Shown piece after piece: positions 1 to 6,088 of a stretch of DNA of 13,221 nucleotides. This DNA comes from Verrucomicrobiales bacterium. GTDB taxonomy: Bacteria; Verrucomicrobiota; Verrucomicrobiia; Limisphaerales; Palsa-1400. The stretch's first letter is position 1, and each line of letters opens with the position of its first letter. The DNA lies in NCBI GenBank assembly GCA_028293405.1, contig JAQGOW010000221.1, positions 1-13,221 on the forward strand, written 5' to 3'. Below the pieces are notes generated by a model that was given only the letters and a program-made list of their open reading frames with translations, was not told the origin of the DNA and did not search any database. Made by a program: the position numbers and the translations under genes.

Positions 1-704
1 CATTCCTTCGGCAACGGTGAGCCCAAATTCAAACTGGCTTTCGGATGCTCGCTGCGAATGCGGATCGCATCATCCAATTGCGTCTTGGGCTGGTTGCGCG
101 TCCCGAGCAACCCGTCCCACAACGAATGCAATTTTATCCCGCGCGTGGCTGGCTTCACATAAAACGAATTCCCGCCCTTATCACCTTTTGGAAATTCGGC
201 GCTAAAATACGACGCACAATGCAACGGTTGATGAATGTCGCCGACCAAATGCTCCAACCACGACAAATGCGCCGCGCGCGACTCCGCTGAAGCCGTCGCA
301 TCAGCCAAAACTTTTTCTGACTGCGCGAGGCCGACTAAAATATCATTATCATGCGACTCCGGCTCCTCCATTTTGAACTTCGTTGGGCGCAACGGATAAT
401 CGATGTAATGCCACTGAGGATGATCGTAGGCATTGTTCTTGCGCCGAATTTCATCCGGCCAGGTGCTCGCGCGCAGAAAAACGTAAGTCTCCAAATCCAT
501 CCCAGCTTCGGCGCCCTTAAATGAATTCGCCCACTTCGGATAATCCGGATGCGACTTGAGCAAGACGTTCACCTTCCCTTTGGTGTCCGTCGAAAGCTCC
601 TTGTAAGCAATGCCCGCAATCACCATATGCCCCGCCCCACTCCACGCGAGAACCGAGGAACATGCCGAAAACAGAACGAGGGAAAACAGAACCAACCTTG
701 TCAT
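1..704 (-). CDS. Secreted S1/P1-type zinc nuclease, C-terminal part outside the window
   Basis: The reverse strand is open from an ATG at 704 to the window edge, giving 234 codons with no stop. The family is extracellular or periplasmic endonucleases that cut single-stranded DNA and RNA with a three-zinc centre. A signal peptide (residues 1-20, hydrophobic LVLFSLVLF core, ending SSVLA) would leave Trp21 as the mature N-terminus, which the fold needs because its amino group binds zinc. All nine ligands appear with the spacing of P1 nuclease: W21, H26, D84, H99, H152, D156, H162, H193, D197. Landmarks are WSGAGH, WPDEIR, WHYID, HLVGDIHQPLH, GDKGGN and LHSLWD. Only an AGAGG two bases before the start resembles a ribosome binding site. 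Cys15 sits in FSAC, a poor lipobox, so a lipoprotein is possible but less likely because it would bury Trp21. The gene is divergent from the serpin. Family members are about 260-300 aa, so only a short tail is missing. The family call is firm; the substrate is not known. Confidence 0.93.
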   Translation of the reverse strand, partial: MTRLVLFSLVLFSACSSVLAWSGAGHMVIAGIAYKELSTDTKGKVNVLLKSHPDYPKWANSFKGAEAGMDLETYVFLRASTWPDEIRRKNNAYDHPQWHYIDYPLRPTKFKMEEPESHDNDILVGLAQSEKVLADATASAESRAAHLSWLEHLVGDIHQPLHCASYFSAEFPKGDKGGNSFYVKPATRGIKLHSLWDGLLGTRNQPKTQLDDAIRIRSEHPKASLNLGSPLPKE

Positions 705-856
705 TGCCTCTTTAAATACGCCAAGCCCAACAAAACAACGAGCCTCATTCGTATGGAGTTCCGCCTTTAGGCGCTTCTGTATTTCGACCGTCGCCGTTGA
801 AATAAATTGCGCTGCGAAGCGCGAGGATTACCTTCAGTCACACAAACAACGGGACT
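705..856. promoter_or_regulatory. Divergent intergenic region between nuclease and serpin
   Basis: These 152 bases must hold the promoters of both the minus-strand nuclease and the plus-strand serpin. I see no strong sigma-70 pair on either strand. The clearest structure is a small perfect hairpin at 809-822 with arms GCGCT and AGCGC closing a GCGA loop, which is a GNRA-type tetraloop. It lies about 35 bases before the serpin start, so it would be in that gene's leader if transcription begins upstream of it. No good Shine-Dalgarno precedes the serpin ATG; a GAGGA lies about 30 bases away, too far to serve. Confidence 0.45.
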
Positions 857-2122
857 ATGAAAAAACTACTTTGGCTTGCATCGGCATTGCTCTCAATCCA
901 CCTCACTGCCGCCGCAGCGAGCGCCAACATCGCCGCCAACGCCATCAACCAACTCGGCATCGATCTCCTGCGCCAAACCAAGCCCGACCAAAACACGGTT
1001 CTCTCGCCCTACTCCATCCAAAGCGCCATGGCCATGGCCTACGAAGGTGCTGACGGTGCGACGCGCACCGAGATGGCAAAAGTGCTGCACTATCCAGACA
1101 ACGACCAGATCCGTGATTCACTAAATATTCTGCGCAAATCCCTCGAACAAATCGCCAACAACAGCAAAGCATCGGTGGAGGAATTGCAGAAGGAGGTTAA
1201 CAAATCCTTCGATCCTTTTACACTCAGCACCGCAAATCGCCTGTTCGGCCAGGTTGGCTATGAATTTCGTGCGCCCTATCTGTCGCTACTAAAGGCCAAT
1301 TACGACGCCCCATTCGAAGCCCTTGATTTTCGTTCCAACGCCGCTCCATCCGCCAAACACATCAACGACTGGGTCGAACAACAGACTCACAATCGTATCA
1401 AAGATCTGATTTCCACGACGGCACTCAATGCGTTAACGCGTCTTGTTCTCGTCAACGCTATTTATCTCAAAGCACCGTGGATGGAACCGTTCAAAGCCAC
1501 AGCGACGAAGCCGAACACATTTTTTCTATTAAATGCCAAGCCCGTTAAAATACCCACGATGGTGCAAGAAACCGCACGATTCGGGTACGACAACTTCAAG
1601 GACTTTGTCGCAGTGACGCTTCCCTATCAACCTTCGGATCTGCAACTGCTTATTATATTGCCAAAATCGCGGACCGGCTTGGGCGCGCTACAAACGAAAC
1701 TCTCGCCTGAACTTTTGGCTAGATGCAGTCAGTTGCAGGAACGTCAAATCATCCTGCACTTGCCTAAGTTTAAAATTCAACCGCCGCTCTTTGCTTTGAA
1801 GGATGGTTTTGAACAATTGGGAATGAAACAAGCCTTCAATGTCCCAGTTGGAAGTGCAAACTTCGACAAAATCGCCCCGCGCCACGGCGATGACTACCTC
1901 TATATCTCAGATATTTTCCATAAGACGTTCATCGACGTAGACGAAAAAGGAACCGAAGCCGCCGCAGCTACATCTATCGTGATCATGACAATGGGCATCC
2001 ATCGCGAACCTCCGAAACCCATCGAAGTCCGAATCGACCACCCCTTCCTCTTTGCCATCCAACACCGCGACACCGGCGCCTGCCTCTTCCTCGGCCGCGT
2101 CACCGATCCAACGAAAAACTAA
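857..2122 (+). CDS. Secreted serpin (serine protease inhibitor, predicted P1 Met)
   Basis: A 421-aa serpin, a suicide inhibitor that traps proteases by inserting its cleaved reactive loop into a beta-sheet. Residues 1-23 form a signal peptide (MKKLLWLASALLS, then an Ala-rich end at AASA), so it acts outside the cytoplasm. Core motifs in order are NTVLSPYSI (46-54), ANRLFGQ (126-132), LVLVNAIYLKAPW (196-208), HKTFIDVDEKGTEAAAA (355-371) and the signature DHPFLFAI (394-401). The hinge GTEAAAAT has the small residues expected of an inhibitory serpin rather than a non-inhibitory one. Counting from Glu363 as P17 gives Met379 as P1 and Gly380 as P1', which suggests elastase- or chymotrypsin-like targets or an oxidation-sensitive site; the register could be off by one. 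A charged stretch at about 102-121 is slightly longer than in many serpins. The ribosome binding site is weak. No protease gene is adjacent, so the natural target is unknown. The length fits a normal serpin plus a leader. Confidence 0.95.
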   Translation: MKKLLWLASALLSIHLTAAAASANIAANAINQLGIDLLRQTKPDQNTVLSPYSIQSAMAMAYEGADGATRTEMAKVLHYPDNDQIRDSLNILRKSLEQIANNSKASVEELQKEVNKSFDPFTLSTANRLFGQVGYEFRAPYLSLLKANYDAPFEALDFRSNAAPSAKHINDWVEQQTHNRIKDLISTTALNALTRLVLVNAIYLKAPWMEPFKATATKPNTFFLLNAKPVKIPTMVQETARFGYDNFKDFVAVTLPYQPSDLQLLIILPKSRTGLGALQTKLSPELLARCSQLQERQIILHLPKFKIQPPLFALKDGFEQLGMKQAFNVPVGSANFDKIAPRHGDDYLYISDIFHKTFIDVDEKGTEAAAATSIVIMTMGIHREPPKPIEVRIDHPFLFAIQHRDTGACLFLGRVTDPTKN

Positions 2123-2142
2123 AACTGCGCGGTTCAGGTTGA

Positions 2143-2194
2143 AGTTTGGATCTTGGAGCTTCTCTGGAGTTTGGATCTTGGTTGTCTGGAGCTT
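2143..2194. repeat. 25-bp tandem direct repeat, two copies
   Basis: The 14-mer AGTTTGGATCTTGG occurs at 2143-2156 and again at 2168-2181, a period of exactly 25. The material after each copy is also related (GAGCTTCTCTGG, then TTGTCTGGAGCTTT), so about 50 bases appear to derive from a GGATCTTGGAGCTT-like unit. It begins 21 bases after the serpin stop codon. Confidence 0.75.
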
Positions 2195-2281
2195 TCTCGC
2201 CCTAAACCACCAGTTTCAAAAACCGTACCATCCCTTGCAAATCGCCACATTTTTCGACAAAAAACCGTCATTTCTCTCCTT

Positions 2282-2308
2282 CCTGTCTCTGGTGTCTCCC
2301 CTGTCTCT
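2282..2308. repeat. 18-bp spaced pyrimidine-rich direct repeat
   Basis: The nonamer CCTGTCTCT occurs at 2282-2290 and 2300-2308 with a related GGTGTCTCC between them. The surrounding strand is pyrimidine-rich. No function is visible. Confidence 0.5.
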
Positions 2309-2446
2309 ACAGTTTTTGCCCATTTAGCAACTTCCATCACAATCAGCCCCATGAGACGCACTCAACATCGCGCCAACCGGGAGCCAGGGATGCAAGCCAC
2401 GCCAGCAGTGTGCCCATTAATCGTCGGCAGGGTCGGCGCGACCGAT

Positions 2447-2481
2447 TTGCACCCGTTTGCAGTGGATTGCACCCGTTTGCA
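2447..2481. repeat. Four TTGCA pentamers phased at exactly 10 bp (20-bp tandem unit)
   Basis: TTGCA starts at 2447, 2457, 2467 and 2477, so the four copies lie on the same helix face. Equivalently, the 15-mer TTGCACCCGTTTGCA is repeated with a 20-base period, and each copy contains a TGCA-N6-TGCA dyad. A further TTGCA at 2584 is out of phase with this array. Arrays like this can be operator clusters or simply a decayed tandem repeat; nothing here decides between them. Confidence 0.75.
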
Positions 2482-2596
2482 CCAAACTAAAAAAAATCCC
2501 GAGACGATCCGCGGTTATCCGCACCAAAATAAAAATGTTTTCCGCTCCCCGGAGCACCTGCGAGTCAACCTCTTCGACCCGATTTGCAGCAAGAAT

Positions 2597-2656
2597 GACC
2601 AATTATGACCAATCCGAACCCAAAGTTAATATTTTCGACCAAATTCGACCTACCTA
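2597..2656. repeat. Degenerate decamer array (GACCAA-type units)
   Basis: Cut into tens from 2597, the sequence gives GACCAATTAT, GACCAATCCG, AACCCAAAGT, TAATATTTTC, GACCAAATTC and GACCTACCTA. Four of the six units begin GACC, a fifth begins AACC, and one has diverged. A related TTCGACC lies at 2573-2579, nearly in phase. The exact 10-base register matches that of the TTGCA array 120 bases upstream although the units differ. Confidence 0.6.
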
Positions 2657-2700
2657 TCGCGCACAATTGCCTTGGACCGTTAATATCCATCCCTCACCCT

Positions 2701-2733
2701 TGGTGTCTTGGTACCTTGGTGGTTCAAACTCCC
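2701..2733. repeat. Dispersed repeat, copy A
   Basis: A 33-base element built on an 8-base period: TTGGTGTC (from 2700), TTGGTACC, then TTGGTGGTT, followed by CAAACTCCC. It matches copy B at 2821-2852 with three substitutions and one single-base gap. CCCGATCC follows at 2731-2738. From memory it resembles the AACCAC-GAAGGCACGAAG family of intergenic repeats (opposite strand) seen in several environmental bacterial phyla; that link is inference. Confidence 0.7.
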
Positions 2734-2820
2734 GATCCAAATCTCGCCGCGATCCCGAAACCGGCACCATCCGGCAGTCAACGGCAGCTAACGGCACCAA
2801 AGTAGAAAAATTCCCGATCC

Positions 2821-2852
2821 TGGTGCCTTCGTGCCTTGGTGGTTCAACTCCC
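2821..2852. repeat. Dispersed repeat, copy B
   Basis: The second copy of the element at 2701-2733, starting exactly 120 bases later, with units CTGGTGCC, TTCGTGCC and TTGGTGGTT, then CAACTCCC. It is preceded by CCCGATCC (2813-2820), the same octamer that follows copy A. The candidate secA promoter begins 15 bases after it. Confidence 0.7.
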
Positions 2853-2867
2853 ACCGTTTCCCCTGAG

Positions 2868-2896
2868 TTGACGCTAGGCCTATCTTCCCATACCGT
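2868..2896 (+). promoter_or_regulatory. Candidate secA sigma-70 promoter
   Basis: TTGACG at 2868-2873 matches the -35 consensus at five of six positions. A 17-base spacer leads to TACCGT at 2891-2896, a weak -10 with three of six matches. Transcription would start near 2903 and give a leader of about 43 bases. The spacing is ideal but the -10 is poor, so this is tentative. Confidence 0.35.
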
Positions 2897-2932
2897 CGAC
2901 AGACGCCAAAATGGCTCGGCCCGCCCGCGTAC

Positions 2933-2937
2933 GGAGG
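2933..2937 (+). promoter_or_regulatory. secA ribosome binding site that fixes the start
   Basis: GGAGG lies eight bases before the ATG at 2946. It is the best Shine-Dalgarno in the window and decides the secA start against the much longer in-frame extension that begins at 2457. Confidence 0.8.
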
Positions 2938-2945
2938 CGGATTAT

Positions 2946-5900
2946 ATGATCGGATTTATAGTCAAGAAAATCGTCGGTTCGAGAAACGAACGCGAAGTCA
3001 AAAAAATGCGGCCCACCGTCGCCAAGATCAACGAGATCGAACAATCGTTGCAATCTCAGCCCGACGACGTCCTCCGCCAAAAAACCGCCACCTGGAAAGC
3101 CGAGCTCTCCCAGATCAAAGACAACGAGCAACTCGCCCGTCGTCTCAACGAAATTTTGCCCGAAGCCTACGCCGTCGTCAAAAACGCGGCGCGCCGCCTG
3201 TGCGGTTCCGAAATCATCGTGCGCGGCCAACCCAGCAAATGGGAAATGGTCCACTTTGACGTCCAGCTCATCGGCGGTATCGCCCTGCACAATGGCAAAA
3301 TTGCCGAAATGGCCACCGGTGAAGGTAAAACTCTCGTCGGCACCCTGCCCGTTTATCTTAATGCCCTGAGCTGTCGTGGCGTTCACGTCGTCACGGTTAA
3401 CGACTACCTTGCCGCGCGCGACTCCGAATGGATGGGCGCAGTATATAAATTTCTCGGCCTGACCGTCGGTTGCATTTTGCACGACCAGGACCCCGAAGTG
3501 CGTCGCGAACAATACAATTGCGACATCACCTACGGCACCAACGCCGAGTTCGGTTTCGATTATCTCCGCGACAACGGCATGGCGACGCGCAAGGAACTTC
3601 AGGTTCAACGCGGCCATTATTTTGCGATCGTCGACGAAGTGGACTCGATCCTGATCGACGAAGCCCGCACTCCGCTCATCATCAGCGGTCCGTCAGTCCT
3701 TGCTGCGGCGGAAAACGAATACGAACCTTTCAAACCAGTGGTTGATGGTCTCGTTCGCGCGCAAGTGCGTCTCTGCGACCAATTGCTCGAGCAAGCCCAG
3801 GGGCTGATGAAAAAGCTCCATCCCGAGGACGGTTCCAATCCGCAAAATCCTGACCTGATTCAAAAAGAAATCGGCCTGTTGCTTTACCGCGTCAAACTCG
3901 GCAACCCGCGTTCTGAAAATCTCATGAAGGTTTTGGAAGACGCCGAGAACCTGCGCCTGATGAACAAGGCCGAACTCGAGCTCCATGCCGACCAAAGCAA
4001 AAAAGATCTCTACGCCCAAAAAGAAGAACTCTATTTCGCCATCGACGAAAAAAGCCACGATGCCGACCTAACCGAAAAAGGCCGCGCTCACCTGCGCCCG
4101 AAAGATCCGGACGCATTCATGATGCCGGACCTCACGACCAAGTTTCACGAAATCGATTCGCTCGCCGACATCGATCCGCGCAAGCGCATGGAACTTAAAT
4201 CCCAAGCGCAAGCCGAGTTCGAGCAAAAGGCGATGCAGATTCACACGATCTCGCAATTGCTGAAGGCCTACAGCCTGTATCAAGTCGACGTCCATTACGT
4301 CATCGAAAATGGCAAAGTCGTCATCGTCGACGAACACACCGGCCGCCCGATGTATGGTCGTCGTTGGAGCGAAGGTTTGCACCAGGCCGTCGAAGCCAAA
4401 GAAGGCGTCGCCGTCGAACGCGAAACCCAAACGCTGGCCACGATCACGATCCAAAATTATTTCCGCCTTTACCTCAAGCTCGCCGGTATGACCGGAACTG
4501 CCGAAACTGAAGCCGGCGAATTCCACGACATTTATAAACTCGGCGTGCTCGTCATCCCGACGAACCGCCCCGTCGCGCGCAAAGACAAAAACGATTCCGT
4601 TTACAAAACGCGCCGCGAAAAATTCAACGCGGTGATGAAAGAAATCGCCGAGATTCACAATCTAGGCCGCCCGATTCTCGTCGGCACGGTCTCGGTCGAA
4701 ACCAGCGAACAAGTTTCGCGCATGTTGAAGAAGATCGGCATCATTCATTCCGTCCTTAACGCCAAGTTCCACCAGCAGGAAGCCGAAATCGTCGCGCGCG
4801 CTGGTCAACGCGGCGGCGTCACTATTGCCACCAACATGGCAGGCCGCGGCACCGACATTAAGCTCGGCGCCGGCGTTGCTGACATCGGCGGCTTGCACGT
4901 CATTGGCACCGAACGCCACGAATCGCGGCGTATCGATCGCCAGCTCCGCGGCCGTTGCGCGCGCCAGGGCGACCCCGGTTCATCCCACTTTTTCATCAGC
5001 CTCGAAGATGATCTCATGCGCTTGTTCGGTTCCGACCGAATCGTCAAATACATGGAACGCATGGGCCTCGAAGAAGGCCAGGAACTCGAAGCCGGTCTGT
5101 TGAACCGCAGCATCGAGCAGGCGCAAAAACGCGTCGAGCAACACAACTTCCAGATCCGTAAACGCACGCTCGAATACGACGACGTGATGAACAAACAGCG
5201 CGAAGTCATCTACGGCTTCCGCAACGAAGTCATTCACTCGGACGATGTTCGTGATCGTTTGATGGACATCATGGAAGAAGTCGTGATCGAAAAAGTCACG
5301 AACATGACCAGCGCCCAGGAGCCGTCGACCTGGAACATCCAGGCGCTCAATGATTGGGTCACGCTCAATTTCCCACTACCCATCACCGAAGACGACCTGC
5401 GCAAAACCGCCACGTCCGCCACTGAAATGCCCGTGGCAGGTTCCGCCTTCGACGGCCTGAGCCCCGCGCAATTTGCCGTTTGCCAATTCGTCATCAAACA
5501 AGTCCGCGACGCTTACGACCTCAAGGTCAGCTTCGAAAATCCTGATCACCTCAAGACCATCGAACGCTTCACCATCCTGAGCGCGATCGACGAACTCTGG
5601 CAGGAACACCTTTACAGCATGGACAGCCTGCGCAGCAGCATCGGTCTGCGCGCTTATGGTCAACGCGATCCGCTCGTCGAATACAAAGCCGAAGCGTTCA
5701 CCATTTTCGAAGAGTTGATGACCAACATCAAATCGCGCATCTGCCACAACATCTTCCGCAGTGCGTCGAGCCAGATGGCATTCGAAAACTTTTTTGCGAA
5801 CTTGCCGAAGCGCACCGAGCACCAATCCGTCAGCACCTTCGGCGGCCCCGCAGCGAGCAACGCTCCGGCCCAGCAACAAGGCCCGGCCAGTGGCAGCGAC

Positions 5901-6026
5901 ATGGTGACCGAAGCCACGGCCGCCTACGAAAAAGCGAAGCCGGTTCGGAACATCCCGAAAGTCGGCCGCAACGACCCCTGCCCTTGCGGCAGTGGCAAAA
6001 AATACAAGCAATGCTGCGGTAGGTAA
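2946..6026 (+). CDS. secA: Protein translocase motor ATPase SecA
   Basis: SecA drives preproteins through SecYEG using ATP. From the chosen start it is 1026 aa, against about 840-900 in Bacillus or E. coli. The N-terminus ([20 protein letters not shown]) is typical of SecA and follows a GGAGG box, so the in-frame extension back to 2457 is rejected. Domains: nucleotide-binding domain 1 with Walker A MATGEGKT (122-129) and DEVD (230-233); preprotein cross-linking domain to about 455; second nucleotide-binding domain with VDEHTGR (461-467), GMTGTAETE (514-522), [13 protein letters not shown] (629-641) and [15 protein letters not shown] (666-680); helical scaffold and wing (about 690-930); a variable Gln/Ala-rich linker; and a C-terminal zinc-binding motif with C1012, C1014, C1023 and C1024, the site for SecB and ribosome contact. 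About 80 extra charged helical residues lie at roughly 270-360, before YFAIDEKS. This resembles an insert I recall from Bacteroidota and PVC SecA. Motif VI reads GRCARQG rather than GRSGRQG, arginines kept. Confidence 0.98.
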   Translation: MIGFIVKKIVGSRNEREVKKMRPTVAKINEIEQSLQSQPDDVLRQKTATWKAELSQIKDNEQLARRLNEILPEAYAVVKNAARRLCGSEIIVRGQPSKWEMVHFDVQLIGGIALHNGKIAEMATGEGKTLVGTLPVYLNALSCRGVHVVTVNDYLAARDSEWMGAVYKFLGLTVGCILHDQDPEVRREQYNCDITYGTNAEFGFDYLRDNGMATRKELQVQRGHYFAIVDEVDSILIDEARTPLIISGPSVLAAAENEYEPFKPVVDGLVRAQVRLCDQLLEQAQGLMKKLHPEDGSNPQNPDLIQKEIGLLLYRVKLGNPRSENLMKVLEDAENLRLMNKAELELHADQSKKDLYAQKEELYFAIDEKSHDADLTEKGRAHLRPKDPDAFMMPDLTTKFHEIDSLADIDPRKRMELKSQAQAEFEQKAMQIHTISQLLKAYSLYQVDVHYVIENGKVVIVDEHTGRPMYGRRWSEGLHQAVEAKEGVAVERETQTLATITIQNYFRLYLKLAGMTGTAETEAGEFHDIYKLGVLVIPTNRPVARKDKNDSVYKTRREKFNAVMKEIAEIHNLGRPILVGTVSVETSEQVSRMLKKIGIIHSVLNAKFHQQEAEIVARAGQRGGVTIATNMAGRGTDIKLGAGVADIGGLHVIGTERHESRRIDRQLRGRCARQGDPGSSHFFISLEDDLMRLFGSDRIVKYMERMGLEEGQELEAGLLNRSIEQAQKRVEQHNFQIRKRTLEYDDVMNKQREVIYGFRNEVIHSDDVRDRLMDIMEEVVIEKVTNMTSAQEPSTWNIQALNDWVTLNFPLPITEDDLRKTATSATEMPVAGSAFDGLSPAQFAVCQFVIKQVRDAYDLKVSFENPDHLKTIERFTILSAIDELWQEHLYSMDSLRSSIGLRAYGQRDPLVEYKAEAFTIFEELMTNIKSRICHNIFRSASSQMAFENFFANLPKRTEHQSVSTFGGPAASNAPAQQQGPASGSDMVTEATAAYEKAKPVRNIPKVGRNDPCPCGSGKKYKQCCGR

Positions 6027-6060
6027 GCCGATTTGTATTGAATCGCTGATGAGCGCTTGC

Positions 6061-6088
6061 ATACTGGACACATAGCCCGTGTCCGTAT
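6061..6088 (+). promoter_or_regulatory. Hairpin spanning the start codon of the lactonase gene
   Basis: Arms ATAC plus GGACAC (6061-6071, with T6065 bulged) pair with GTGTCC plus GTAT (6079-6088) around an ATAGCCC loop, giving ten base pairs. The GTG start codon of the next gene is the first triplet of the 3' arm. The stem has no following T-run, so it is not a standard terminator for secA. In a transcript reading through from secA it would hide the start codon. That role is inference. Confidence 0.5.

Larger units (their letters stand above)
2123..2945. other. 823-base intergenic mosaic of short repeats upstream of secA
   Basis: No credible gene lies here. Small open frames on both strands translate to low-complexity or repeat-derived peptides without recognisable motifs. 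The frame continuous with secA is open from at least 2457, but the encoded residues do not resemble a SecA N-terminus and a good ribosome binding site appears only before 2946. The region is built from at least five separate families of short direct repeats, listed individually, with periods of 25, 18, 10, 8 and 120 bases. A candidate secA promoter sits at its right end. I saw no strong factor-independent terminator for the serpin. Confidence 0.7.

Noticed and set aside
45..290. 81-codon plus-strand open frame at the left edge
   Set aside because: The opposite strand encodes the S1/P1 nuclease with all its zinc ligands across this stretch.
640..704. Lipoprotein signal for the S1/P1 nuclease (FSAC)
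   Set aside because: The residue at -3 is Phe, and lipidation at Cys15 would prevent Trp21 from being the zinc-binding N-terminus, whereas cleavage after VLA fits the fold.
2134..2361. 75-codon reverse-strand open frame
   Set aside because: It is the translation of the 25-bp and pyrimidine repeats, low in complexity, with no supporting signals.
2605..2805. 66-codon open frame in the repeat region
   Set aside because: It spans the decamer array and repeat copy A, has no ribosome binding site and shows no protein motif.
2400..2860. CRISPR array
   Set aside because: The repeats are short, imperfect and of several kinds, with no regular 25-40 bp repeat-spacer pattern and no cas genes.
2457..2945. 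In-frame extension giving SecA 163 extra N-terminal residues
   Set aside because: The residues are repeat-derived and unlike any SecA N-terminus. The canonical N-terminus begins at 2946 directly after a GGAGG box at ideal spacing.
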